From Paraburkholderia lacunae (GTDB lineage Bacteria > Pseudomonadota > Gammaproteobacteria > Burkholderiales > Burkholderiaceae): a DNA stretch of 64,000 nucleotides. A model generated the notes under the pieces. That model was not told where the DNA came from and ran no database searches. It was given only the letters and a program-made list of their open reading frames with translations. The position numbers were made by a program, and so were the translations under genes. The DNA is taken from positions 16,961 to 80,960 of the forward strand of contig NZ_QHKS01000032.1 of assembly GCF_003353175.1 (NCBI RefSeq), in the 5' to 3' direction. Of the stretch, positions 53,649 to 62,785 are shown piece after piece (positions within the stretch are counted from its first letter, which is position 1; every line of letters begins with the position of its first letter).

Positions 53649-55181
53649 TTAGGAGCAGCGGCCGTAGCTGTCGTTGAACCTCACAATGTCGTCTTCACCC
53701 AGATAGGTGCCTGACTGGACTTCAATGATTTCGAGCGGCACTTTCCCCGGGTTTTCGAGCCGGTGACGCGTGCCGAGTGGAATGAAGGTCGATTCGTTTT
53801 CGCTCAGCAGAAACTGCTCGTCGCCACGCGTGACGAGCGCGGTGCCGCGCACTACGACCCAGTGCTCGGCGCGATGGTGATGCAGCTGCAAAGAAAGCTT
53901 CGCGCCCGGCGTGACGACAATGCGCTTCACCTGGAAGCGCTCGCCGCGGTCGATGGAATCGTAGAAACCCCATGGCCGCCGCACCTTGCGATGCGCGTCG
54001 GCCTCGGGCGCATGCTGCGCCTTGATGCGCGCCACCAGTCCTTTCACGTCCTGCACATGGGAGCGGTCGACCACCAGCACGGCGTCGGCTGTTTCGACTA
54101 CCACGACATTGTTCGTGCCGACGCAGGCGACGAGCCGCCCTTCCGAATGGGCGTAACTCGACACCGCGCCTTCGAATGCCACGCGGCCACGGCCCGCGTT
54201 ACCACAGGCGTCCTTCTCCATCGCGGCCCACACGGCGTCCCACGAACCCAGATCCGACCAGCCCGCATCGAGCCGCACGACAACGCCGGTAGGGACCGCG
54301 CCGGACGACGTGTCCGCATCGCCCAGACGCTCCATCACCGCGTAATCGATCGAGTTTGCCGAGGTGCTCAGAAAGGCATCCTCCAGCGGACGGAAATACG
54401 CGCCTTCGGTATGACCGTTGGCGAATGCGCGTTCGCACGCGGCGTGCATGTCCGGCTGCAGACGCTGCAAGGTATCGAGCCAGACGTGCGCCCGCACGAT
54501 GAAAATGCCGCTGTTCCACCAATACGTGCCGGCCGCCACATACTGCGCCGCGATTTCCTCTGCCGGCTTCTCGACGAAACCGTCGATCACGTGACCGCCG
54601 TCGGGCAGTTCGGCGCCGATGCGGATATAGCCGAAGCCCGTATCGGGACGTGTCGGCGGCACACCCAGCGTGGCGATTGCGCCTTGCTCCGCGTGCCTAG
54701 CGGCGCATTCGAGCGCGCCTTGCAACGCGCGCACGTCGGCAATCGAATGATCGGCGGGCATCACGATGAGAATGGCGTCGTCGCCGTCCGCACACGCGAG
54801 CGAGGCGGCGAGCGTCAACGCAGGCGCCGTATCGCGCCGCGCGGGTTCGACGATCAGACGCGCCTCGACGCCGTTCTCATGAAGCTGCTCGGCGATCACG
54901 AAGCGGTGCTCCTCGCCGCAGACAATGATCGGCGCGGCATCCACGTTCCAGCCTGGGGGAAATCCCTCCATGCGCCGTGCGGTTGCCTGCAACAGCGAGT
55001 CGGAGCCGACCACGTCGATCAGTTGCTTCGGATAGTTTTCGCGCGACACCGGCCACAGCCGCGTGCCCGAGCCACCTGCAAGAATGACCGGCGCAATCCG
55101 CGTGCAACGCGACCCGGCTGTCCCGTTGCAAGCACCATCCGGGCCAACCGACGCAGCGCTCACAACTCCAGTTGTCAACAT
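53649..55181 (-). CDS. manC: mannose-1-phosphate guanylyltransferase/mannose-6-phosphate isomerase
   Basis: A bifunctional 510-residue enzyme making GDP-mannose and interconverting fructose-6- and mannose-6-phosphate. The pyrophosphorylase motif PVILAGGSGTRLWPVSRENY lies near residues 31-50; IDGFVEKP is the active-site lysine segment. The C-terminal cupin carries the isomerase motif RPWGFYDSIDRGERFQVKRI, then KLSLQLHHHRAEHWVVVRG. The start follows AAGGA by 8 bases. It is the first gene of the minus-strand EPS operon (manC-wcaJ-wza-wzc-gmd-fcl), so its upstream region should hold the main EPS promoter. Confidence 0.96.
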   Translation of the reverse strand: MLTTGVVSAASVGPDGACNGTAGSRCTRIAPVILAGGSGTRLWPVSRENYPKQLIDVVGSDSLLQATARRMEGFPPGWNVDAAPIIVCGEEHRFVIAEQLHENGVEARLIVEPARRDTAPALTLAASLACADGDDAILIVMPADHSIADVRALQGALECAARHAEQGAIATLGVPPTRPDTGFGYIRIGAELPDGGHVIDGFVEKPAEEIAAQYVAAGTYWWNSGIFIVRAHVWLDTLQRLQPDMHAACERAFANGHTEGAYFRPLEDAFLSTSANSIDYAVMERLGDADTSSGAVPTGVVVRLDAGWSDLGSWDAVWAAMEKDACGNAGRGRVAFEGAVSSYAHSEGRLVACVGTNNVVVVETADAVLVVDRSHVQDVKGLVARIKAQHAPEADAHRKVRRPWGFYDSIDRGERFQVKRIVVTPGAKLSLQLHHHRAEHWVVVRGTALVTRGDEQFLLSENESTFIPLGTRHRLENPGKVPLEIIEVQSGTYLGEDDIVRFNDSYGRCS

Positions 55182-55282
55182 ATTCGCATTCCTTACAATC
55201 CTTAAGAATCAACGCATTGCTCATCCGAATTGCTCAGCAAAACACTGCGCTGCCGAGGAGCCCGGCCGAGGCGCAGCGTGCG

Positions 55283-56266
55283 CTATTCGCCTACCATGCG
55301 GCGGCTCTGAATCCGGAATTCCGTGGGGGAAATTCTCATACGTTTGCGGAACACCTTCGCGAGCCGGTCGCCATTGCCCATGCCGGTGCGCCGCGCAATC
55401 TTGTCGACCGGCAATTCCGATTCGGTCAACAGGCTGCAGGTCACCGCAAGGCGCTCATGCAACAGGAAACTCGAGGGCGTGATGCCCATTTCCATCTTGA
55501 AGCGGCGCAGGAAGTTGCGCTCGCTCATCGCGGCGAACTGGGCCGCGTCGGCAATCGAAATGGCCTGCTGACAGTTCTCCTGCAGCCAGCGAGCCGCGGC
55601 GCGGACCTTGTCGCCCGGGCTCAGGCCGCCGTCCTCGCCGAGCAGCGGCGCAAGATTCGCGCAGGAGTCGGCAAGCAGGCGTTCTGCAACGGTGCGTGCA
55701 GCGGCGCCGCCCAGATCGCGCTTGACCATCGCAAGCGCGCTCCTCATCGATTCGAGCCGGTCGCCAGTGTCGCCGTTCGGTTCGATCTGGCGCGGCGGGA
55801 CAGGCTGTTGGCGGAAATCGCCGGATTCCTTACTATCGGCGAGCGACGCAGCGTCCAGCAGCGAGCGCCCTTCTCCGATCGGACGAACCATGCCCGTGTT
55901 GCGGCGAACCCGCCGCAGCCAGGCGATCAGCCGTTCGTCGGAAGCGGCTGCGAGCGCGCCTTTGCCGCCGGCGACGTACAACGCATCGAAACCGCCGTAG
56001 TGCCGGGCGTCAAGCCCGTCGGTCCAGACGCGAAGCGCGGAGGAACAGGTCACCATGCCGCCGCCGGCCGACAGGAAGGAAACGTCGTACAGCCAGCCGC
56101 CTGAACCTGACGAGGCAAGTTCGTTGGCCGCCTGGAACACTTCGGCAACGACGCCGGCGCCCAGCAGCGAGCATTCGTTGAACATCAGTATCGCGATGCG
56201 ACGCATACCCTTGTTCGGCGCATGCACCCAGCGCAGCATTGCAGACTCGAGACTCGCACAGGTCAT
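55283..56266 (-). CDS. GlxA-type AraC-family transcriptional regulator
   Basis: A regulator of about 327 residues with a DJ-1/PfpI-like N-terminal domain (RRIAILMFNECSLLGAGVVAEVF ... DALYVAGGKGALA) and a C-terminal AraC helix-turn-helix pair (ISIADAAQFAAMSERNFLRRF ... LPVDKIARRTGMGNGDRLAKVF). The ATG at 56266 has a GTGAGG site 6 bases upstream; a GTG and an ATG just before it are alternatives. It is on the same strand as manC, 101 bp upstream, so it may regulate the EPS operon. The DJ-1-like domain has no obvious nucleophilic cysteine elbow, so it is probably a sensing rather than catalytic part. Confidence 0.88.
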   Translation of the reverse strand: MTCASLESAMLRWVHAPNKGMRRIAILMFNECSLLGAGVVAEVFQAANELASSGSGGWLYDVSFLSAGGGMVTCSSALRVWTDGLDARHYGGFDALYVAGGKGALAAASDERLIAWLRRVRRNTGMVRPIGEGRSLLDAASLADSKESGDFRQQPVPPRQIEPNGDTGDRLESMRSALAMVKRDLGGAAARTVAERLLADSCANLAPLLGEDGGLSPGDKVRAAARWLQENCQQAISIADAAQFAAMSERNFLRRFKMEMGITPSSFLLHERLAVTCSLLTESELPVDKIARRTGMGNGDRLAKVFRKRMRISPTEFRIQSRRMVGE

Positions 56267-57076
56267 AGTCATCCTCACCGGAAAACGGATCTACTTTTCA
56301 CCTTGAACGACCCGCACAAAATGCTGCTCTGTGCGGTGCATCATAACCATCGCCAATCAAGCATTTAGCCGCCACGACCGAAAGAGCAGACATATTGGCG
56401 TCTCGCCATGGTGGCCAGCCAGTAATTTTCGGAACGATCATCGACCACTAATTTTTCAATGAATTAAAAAATCAATTCCACATATGAATGAATTTACATT
56501 TCGCGAATTTAACGTGTGTATTAATTACGGTTTTTTGTGTGCCGGCACACATACAACCACTGCTCGAAATGCTTGGACATCTGTCTGATCGCCCCAACAT
56601 CCCGTTGATTTGAAGTGACTTTTTTCGATCGAACCGACAGAATGAGCGCAGCCGCCTTATCTTTACTAGCCCCGGTCATCAGAAGCGCGCCACCAATCTT
56701 TCTTCGGACGATACAATTAGCCGGCAGGGATATCTAAAGCAGGTCTTGAATATAAACAATTTTAGCGAGAAGAAATTATTTAATTCTTTGCTAGCGAGGC
56801 TTAAGAATATAAACGTGACGATTAATGTTTCAAACGTGAAACACGCAAGCAGGACAACTCCAGACCACGCGGCAATAGACGGGCCAGTGGCGGATTCTGT
56901 CGTATGAGAGACGGCATAATTCCGCCATCGAATTGCGGAAATACACTATGCGGTTTACGCAACAGATTGCGGTACGAGGTCGCTGAAGGCGGGTCTGACC
57001 TGGTGAACTAGCAGTTCGCCGACACGCCGGCACGTTTTCGCCGTGGCGGCACGCACCGAACGAGGATGGCAAACAC
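56267..57076. other. AT-rich intergenic region in the EPS locus
   Basis: About 810 bp between divergent genes, with GC far below the rest of the window, lowest at about 56440-56530 and 56735-56830. It holds a perfect 16-bp palindrome, TGTGTGCCGGCACACA (56536-56551), an inverted repeat TGTTTCA-N4-TGAAACA (56826-56843), and GAATATAAAC twice (56748-56757 and 56805-56814). I see no credible gene. It is probably a control region, perhaps silenced by an H-NS-like protein, or recently acquired DNA. Confidence 0.65.
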
Positions 57077-59398
57077 ATGCCGAACGTACGCGAACATCGC
57101 GCGCTGCGACTGCTCTCCAGGGTCCTTGCAGCTCAGGTTACCGGGCTGCGCATCGCTGCCTTGACGGCGGCGTTTGTGGCGTTTTTCACGGGTTTGGCCG
57201 GCCCAGGCTTCAATGCGTTTGGCGCTTCGGGTCAGGACAGTGCGAGCAATGCCGACATAAGCACTAACAGCGGCACTAAAAGCGGCACTAACAGCGCGAC
57301 CGACAGCACAGCTAACTTCGCAGCCGATGGCCGGACCTGGACGCCGTGTGCGGCGGAAAACGAAACTTGCCCATTCACCGGCACGCGCGACGTGCTGTAC
57401 GGCACGGCCGAGCGGCACGTCGTGAAGACGCTCTCGAACAGCACGGAATGCAATAACAGCGTGTTCGGCGACCCGGCGTTCGGCGAGAACAAGCGCTGCG
57501 CCGTGGCACTCTCCGCGAGTCGGGACACGCCGCAGAGTGCAGCCCCGCAGGCGGCTGTCGCGCGCCCAGCATCACGCGTGCCTGCCGGCCAGGGGCTGCG
57601 CTGCTCCGCACCCGCCACACAGGCCGGCGCGGCCGGCAACGGCGACCTGCTCGAAGCGGATACGCCCAGCGACGGAACGCGCCTCTTCGCATCAGGCAAG
57701 CCGTTTGCAGTCACCTTCACGGCGCGGCCGACACAAGGCGATACGCTCGCCTGGCAGATGCGCGACAGCTGGAATGTGGTGCGCGCAAGCGGCCGGTTCC
57801 CCGTCCCCGCGGGGGCCTCGGTATCGACACTCACTTGCGCGTCGGCACTCGCCGGCTACTTCGCGATTTCCGCTTCTCTGGAGCGTGCACACGGACAGCT
57901 CGAGTCGCGCGGCACACGCCCGGCGGGCATCGTCACCTTCGGCGTGCTGCCCGACCCATCCACCGCCTTGCCGCCCGCAGGTTTTCCGTATCAGGACCTG
58001 CATCGATTCGGCGGACAAGGCACCGCCTTTCTGGCGCCCGGCCAGCACTGCTGCGACGGCGACGGCTATCGGCCGGTCTATACGGCGCTCGGCCTGTCAT
58101 GGGCAAACGACAATCGCAACTGGTACATGGAGGAACCCGACAAGGCCGGCACCTTCGACCCCGCGACGCGGCAGCTGACGTCCTTCTTCCGGCGCGGCGA
58201 CATCATGCGTCTGATCCAGCTCGACGGGATTCCCAAGTGGGCCAGCCCGACCGGCAAAGAGACTCACAGCTATGCGCCGACCTCGCTCGCGCAATTCAAG
58301 GACTACATGGCCAAAGTCGGCGCGGAATCCAACCGCGTACGTATGACCTACTTCCCGAAGCAGCAGAACAACTACTATCAGGTCACCTGGGAGCCGGATG
58401 CGGATGGCGGGCTGCCCTGGCGCGACACCGATGCGAATTTCGTCGCGTTGTACGAGTCGGTCTGGCGCGGCATCCACTCGACCGATCCGCACGCCGTGGT
58501 GATGGGTCTGACCTATTCGTCGGTACAAGGCAACGTCCAGTGGCTCGGCCGTCTCGGTCCGCTCGGTATCGGCCGCTATCTGGACGGAGTGAGCATCCAT
58601 GGCTATTACGACGCCGGGACGTCTCCGTCGCATCCGCCCGAGCGGCTCGCCAATGCCGGCGATCCGGCCGTGGCGGCCAATGCGCTGCCTGCGTCGATGC
58701 GGGCGCTGCGTCACCAGATGCGTCAGTACCTGAAACCCGGCGCGCGCCTGTTCGTGACTGAAACGGGCATCAGCTACGACATCGGCGAGGCCTACGGCAA
58801 AAACTATCCGGGCTGGAACGTGCTGTACGCGCAGGCGGCCGTCGTCGCGCGCACGCACCTGATCCTGCTCGGCGAAGGCGCGGACATGACCTACCTGTTC
58901 TATCTCGCGGATATGCCGGACGCCGCGCCCGGCTACGGGCTTTTCTTCGAGCTCGATCATCCAACCGGTGCTTACGGCCCGACGCGCATCAGCCCGAAAC
59001 CCGCAGCGCTCGCCACGGCGGCGATGACGCGGATCATCGACGGAACCGAGACGCTCGGCCCGCTCAAGGGCGTGCCTAACGGCGTCTACGCCTACGCATT
59101 CCGCCGGCTCGGCAACGGCAAGGTGGTCACCGCGCTCTGGACCCATGACAACGAGACATGGAACGCCAAGGCGGGCTTCAGCACGGGTCAGAATGCGGAC
59201 TTTCGTCTCAGGGTCGATGCGCCGGGCAAGTCGGGTGAGGTCGTCGTCTTCGACATGATGGGAAACGCGTCGACGCTGCCGTATCGCGATGGCGTGGCCA
59301 GCGTCAAGCTGTCCGCGGCCCCCATTTATGTGGTCTCCGGCAACGCGGACGTTTTCAGGGACGCCGTTATGACGCCGGAGGGCTACGCATCGCGATAG
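57077..59398 (+). CDS. secreted glycoside hydrolase (clan-A-like TIM barrel)
   Basis: A 773-residue exported protein. After an N-terminal hydrophobic stretch (residues 25-50, signal or anchor) comes a Cys-containing domain of about 60 residues (TWTPCAAENETCPF, then NNSVFGDPAFGENKRC), a module seen at the N-termini of various secreted bacterial carbohydrate enzymes. A beta-rich section follows, then a TIM-barrel region. Candidate acid/base Glu439 in VTWEPDADGG and nucleophile Glu562 in FVTETGISYD fit retaining clan-A hydrolases such as GH39 or PslG-like enzymes. It may trim or cleave the EPS during export. Downstream on the same strand lie a small membrane protein, gmm and a PIG-L deacetylase. 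Confidence 0.82.
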   Translation: MPNVREHRALRLLSRVLAAQVTGLRIAALTAAFVAFFTGLAGPGFNAFGASGQDSASNADISTNSGTKSGTNSATDSTANFAADGRTWTPCAAENETCPFTGTRDVLYGTAERHVVKTLSNSTECNNSVFGDPAFGENKRCAVALSASRDTPQSAAPQAAVARPASRVPAGQGLRCSAPATQAGAAGNGDLLEADTPSDGTRLFASGKPFAVTFTARPTQGDTLAWQMRDSWNVVRASGRFPVPAGASVSTLTCASALAGYFAISASLERAHGQLESRGTRPAGIVTFGVLPDPSTALPPAGFPYQDLHRFGGQGTAFLAPGQHCCDGDGYRPVYTALGLSWANDNRNWYMEEPDKAGTFDPATRQLTSFFRRGDIMRLIQLDGIPKWASPTGKETHSYAPTSLAQFKDYMAKVGAESNRVRMTYFPKQQNNYYQVTWEPDADGGLPWRDTDANFVALYESVWRGIHSTDPHAVVMGLTYSSVQGNVQWLGRLGPLGIGRYLDGVSIHGYYDAGTSPSHPPERLANAGDPAVAANALPASMRALRHQMRQYLKPGARLFVTETGISYDIGEAYGKNYPGWNVLYAQAAVVARTHLILLGEGADMTYLFYLADMPDAAPGYGLFFELDHPTGAYGPTRISPKPAALATAAMTRIIDGTETLGPLKGVPNGVYAYAFRRLGNGKVVTALWTHDNETWNAKAGFSTGQNADFRLRVDAPGKSGEVVVFDMMGNASTLPYRDGVASVKLSAAPIYVVSGNADVFRDAVMTPEGYASR

Positions 59399-59562
59399 GC
59401 CGCCGTGCGAGTGTCGGCAACGCACAATCAACGCCTGCCGCCGGCCGCTGTCGCGAAGTAACGATACTTCGGCGCGTCGTGACAGGTTCGTCTGTCTTTT
59501 TGCCCGCGTAAAATTCTGCAAGGTACTGGTTCGCGTGCATGGCAACGCGCTGGAGCCCGAAC

Positions 59563-59712
59563 ATGAACGGCCTCGCCTGGACCATGCTGGTGCTTGCCGC
59601 AATGATCGGTGCATTGCTCTTCGCCACAGTCGGCGCAATCATCCTTGCGCTGCTGCTGGCGAACGTTTCCGGCCGGCTGACGAGAGACGACGCGGACCGG
59701 CGCGACGACTAG
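59563..59712 (+). CDS. small single-pass membrane protein (49 aa)
   Basis: Short gene between the hydrolase and gmm. The ATG at 59563 follows GGAG by 7 bases; an in-frame ATG at 59539 would add eight residues. It encodes one strong membrane helix (LAWTMLVLAAMIGALLFATV and onwards) and an acidic/basic tail ending RLTRDDADRRDD. Codon use is GC-rich like the neighbours. Function unknown; the position suggests an EPS accessory. Confidence is limited by its size. Confidence 0.5.
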   Translation: MNGLAWTMLVLAAMIGALLFATVGAIILALLLANVSGRLTRDDADRRDD

Positions 59713-59763
59713 CGCCTCATGGCCAACCCGCATTCACCCCACGCTCTACTCGCAGGAGATGGC

Positions 59764-60216
59764 ATGCTGGCAGCGATCGATTTCCTGGACATCGTTCGTC
59801 TGACGCCGCTGATCTCGATCGATCTGATCGTCGACGATTCCACCGGCCGCGTGTTGGTCGGCTATCGCCGCAACCGCCCCGCGCGCCGCACATGGTTCGT
59901 GCCCGGCGGTCGCATTCTGAAGGACGAAACCCTCGATACGGCGTTCACCCGCATCGTCGATGCCGAACTGGGCATCACGGAGCTCGAGCGATCGGCGGCG
60001 CTTTTCGAAGGGGTGTTCGAGCACCACTACGACGACAACTTCGCAGGCGAGCCGGACGTCTCGACCCACTACATCGTTCTCGCGTATTCGCTGACGCTTT
60101 CCAGCACCACGCTGGTCGGACGGCTCGATCAGCACAGCGAGTATCTCTGGCTCACACCTGCCGAGCTGCTGGCGCGCGACGACGTCCACGACAATACCAA
60201 GGCGTATTTCCGCTAG
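59764..60216 (+). CDS. gmm: GDP-mannose mannosyl hydrolase (Gmm/WcaH, Nudix)
   Basis: A 150-residue Nudix-type hydrolase that splits GDP-mannose to GDP and mannose and may balance GDP-sugar pools for EPS. I place the start at 59764, where AGGAG precedes by 5 bases and the protein aligns from its first residues with E. coli Gmm (FLDIVRLTPLISIDLIVDDS). A longer frame starts at 59719 without a ribosome binding site. The modified Nudix motif GGRILKDETLDTAFTRI continuing VDAELG is visible, along with WFVPGG and HHYDDNF. It fits with ManC, Gmd and Fcl elsewhere in the locus. Confidence 0.92.
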   Translation: MLAAIDFLDIVRLTPLISIDLIVDDSTGRVLVGYRRNRPARRTWFVPGGRILKDETLDTAFTRIVDAELGITELERSAALFEGVFEHHYDDNFAGEPDVSTHYIVLAYSLTLSSTTLVGRLDQHSEYLWLTPAELLARDDVHDNTKAYFR

Positions 60217-60346
60217 CGCATCCATCGGCCGGCGTGGATCCATGCGCTGTTGCCGGCGCGCGATCCGATTCCGATTGTGAGTTCGCGAACGTGCGGGCTC
60301 AGAGCGGCGCAGTAAGATCGGGTTCTCCTTCAGGACTCGAATCGAC

Positions 60347-62731
60347 ATGCGATCAATTGCAGCGACGCTCGTTCGCGATTCATCCATTGTTTTCCTTCTG
60401 CTGGTTTTCTTCGCCGTCGTCGCGCCTCGCTCAGCGCGAGCGGCCGACTGCAGCGCCGGTACGCTCGTCACCGTCGTCGCCCACCTCGATGACGATCTGC
60501 TGTTCGTGGACCCCGCCATCAACGAACGTCTCGACGCGGGCTGGTGTATCACCACGGTGCATCTGATCGGCGGCGCCAACGGTGCGGACTTCGCTTACGT
60601 GCAGACCCGCGAGCGGGCGTCCCGGCTCGCGTATGCGCGCATGGCCGGCGTGCCTGACGAATGGCTCGAATCCAACATCGCGATCGCCGGCAAGCTGATT
60701 CATCAGATGGTGCTGAAGTCGAAGCCGCAAGTCCGCCTGCTCGAGTTTCGCCTGCCCGGCGGCGGCGTGCGCGGCGGACGCGAACCGCTCGGTCTGCTGT
60801 GGGAACAGAGCGCCACGCTTTCGACTTACCCGATGAACGCGGACGGCTCCACTCGCGTGCAATACGATCGGGCCTCCCTGTCGGCGACGCTGAAAGTGAT
60901 ACTCGCGCAGGCCTCGCAGATCTTCACGCTCAATCCGGACACGGTGCCGTTCATCGAGCATCCCGATCATATCTACGCTGCGCGCATTACGCGCCGCGTT
61001 GCCCAGACGCTCGGCAAAAGCGTGCCGATCGAATACCACATCACCTATCCGACGGGCGACTGGCCCGCCAATCTCCCCGCCGCCGAGGTGCAGCGCAAGC
61101 GCGACATCGTCGCCAGCTACTTTGCGATCGACGGCAACGAGTATTCGCACGTGTTCGGCGAGTATCAGTGGAACGGCAACTGGGTCGCGCGCCGCTATGC
61201 GTTTGCGGATCGCACGGATCACCCCTTAGCGGATTCTCAGGCGCATCCCGTTCAACTGTTCAATGCGGCGTCGAACCGCTGCCTGAGTTCCAACGGCGCC
61301 GGCCGCGAGCCCACTCTTGCCGCGTGCACGGACGCCCGAACCCAGCAATGGCGTTGGCAACCGCTGGCCGTCTATCCCGGCAATGCGCGCAACGCCGCGC
61401 TCGTGAGCGTCGCGACATCGCAATGCATCGCCGAGCACGACGGCTTCCTGATCGCCGAAACCTGCGACGAATGGGACACGGCGCAGCGCTGGACGCCCTG
61501 GGACTTCGGCCTCGTCTACACGCCGCTGCGGCACTGCCTCGGCGAAAACGACGGCAAGCTCGCCATGCGCGGCTGCACGTCGCTCACCACACGCTACCGC
61601 TGGGCAACCACGCAACGCACCCAGGCAACCGACCTGCGGCTCGCAACGGCGATGTATGGCGATATCGCCGGCCACGGCGAGCAATCCGCGGTGTATGTTC
61701 AACGACGGCACGACGGTCCCGGCTTCGACGTGTATGCGGCGTCGCTGTCGAAAGCAGCGCGCCCTGTGCTCTGTTACGCCAACCCCGTCCCGTTCGACTA
61801 CCGTTCGACGACGCCGAGCTGCGCCGACGACAAGCTGTGCTTCGACAGCCTGCGCTTCGTGCTGGGGGACTTCGACGGAAACGGCCGGGCCGATCTGATG
61901 GTCATTGCGGCACGCCGCGGCGGCACCGCGTTCTGGTTGCTGCGCAATGCGGGAAACAGGTTCGAGGCGCCGCGTCTGTGGCTGCAGACAAGCAGCGCCT
62001 TGAAGCCCGAGTTGACACAGCAGTACGTAGCGGCCGACTTCACCGGAACAGGACGCGCGAGCGTGTTGATCGCCCAGAAACGGGCCGATAGCGGCCTCGA
62101 CCTCTGGCTTGCGTCCGCCACGGGATCAACCCGCGCCGCGCCGGCTCTTTGGGCGCAAGCAAGAAATTTGCGGCAAAACACCCATTTTCTGCCGGTCCAC
62201 GTGGAAGGCTCGCGGGCCTCGCTGGTTGCACTCGACAGCTCAGACGGCCGGCTCGCGTTCACGCCAATCGCCAACGATGGAGCGCATCTGCTAGTCGGCG
62301 AACGCAGCATGCTGCCGGCACGCTTCGTACCCGAGTTCGTCAAAGCGACTATCGGTGCTCTGCATGGCAAAGACAGCGACGCGCTGATCCTGTTGACACC
62401 GCATCTGGACAGCGCAAGCGACGACGCTGTCATCGACATCGCGACCGTGGATCTTGCGGGCACGGCGAACGCACCCGTCCAGGTGGCGACCCTGCGCGGC
62501 ATGTCGTGGTCGGACGTCTTTCCGGCTCTCGTGCGTGACAACGGCAATCCGGCGCTCGTGCTCTATCGAAGAACCGACGCGACACTCGGCGACTTTTATT
62601 TCACCGGCGGCTCAGCGGCGCTTCTGCGCTACCCGATCGGAGACGGTTTCGCCTTGGGAACCGCGCAGGATCTCGGCGAACTGCCGGGGCTTTTCTCGGA
62701 GACCTTGCGGATCGACCGGCTGGCCCAGTAG
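60347..62731 (+). CDS. secreted PIG-L deacetylase fused to lectin-like and FG-GAP regions
   Basis: A 794-residue exported protein. Signal peptide (residues 1-33, cut after ARA-A). The PIG-L/LmbE domain has the metal-binding motifs AHLDDD (His46, Asp49) and HPDH (His205-Pro-Asp-His208), with Glu replaced by Asp in the usual AHPDDE. Zn-dependent de-N-acetylation of N-acetyl sugars is the family reaction. Around residues 303-400 is a ricin-type lectin-like stretch (CLSSNGAGREPTLAAC, QQWRWQPL, CLGENDGKLAMRGC). The last half has FG-GAP/VCBS-like units (LGDFDGNGRADLMVIA). It may deacetylate the EPS in the periplasm or outside. No membrane anchor is visible. Confidence 0.85.
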   Translation: MRSIAATLVRDSSIVFLLLVFFAVVAPRSARAADCSAGTLVTVVAHLDDDLLFVDPAINERLDAGWCITTVHLIGGANGADFAYVQTRERASRLAYARMAGVPDEWLESNIAIAGKLIHQMVLKSKPQVRLLEFRLPGGGVRGGREPLGLLWEQSATLSTYPMNADGSTRVQYDRASLSATLKVILAQASQIFTLNPDTVPFIEHPDHIYAARITRRVAQTLGKSVPIEYHITYPTGDWPANLPAAEVQRKRDIVASYFAIDGNEYSHVFGEYQWNGNWVARRYAFADRTDHPLADSQAHPVQLFNAASNRCLSSNGAGREPTLAACTDARTQQWRWQPLAVYPGNARNAALVSVATSQCIAEHDGFLIAETCDEWDTAQRWTPWDFGLVYTPLRHCLGENDGKLAMRGCTSLTTRYRWATTQRTQATDLRLATAMYGDIAGHGEQSAVYVQRRHDGPGFDVYAASLSKAARPVLCYANPVPFDYRSTTPSCADDKLCFDSLRFVLGDFDGNGRADLMVIAARRGGTAFWLLRNAGNRFEAPRLWLQTSSALKPELTQQYVAADFTGTGRASVLIAQKRADSGLDLWLASATGSTRAAPALWAQARNLRQNTHFLPVHVEGSRASLVALDSSDGRLAFTPIANDGAHLLVGERSMLPARFVPEFVKATIGALHGKDSDALILLTPHLDSASDDAVIDIATVDLAGTANAPVQVATLRGMSWSDVFPALVRDNGNPALVLYRRTDATLGDFYFTGGSAALLRYPIGDGFALGTAQDLGELPGLFSETLRIDRLAQ

Positions 62732-62749
62732 CGTGAACCGGTCGATCGC

Positions 62750-62785
62750 AAGTCGCTCATGAAGTCGCTGATGAAGTCGCTCATG
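62750..62785 (-). repeat. stop-codon tandem repeat, three 12-bp units
   Basis: On the minus strand, CATGAGCGACTT, CATCAGCGACTT and CATGAGCGACTT follow one another. The TGA in the first is the stop codon of the glycosyltransferase gene. Because 12 is divisible by 3, the third unit supplies a second in-frame TGA. Confidence 0.85.
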
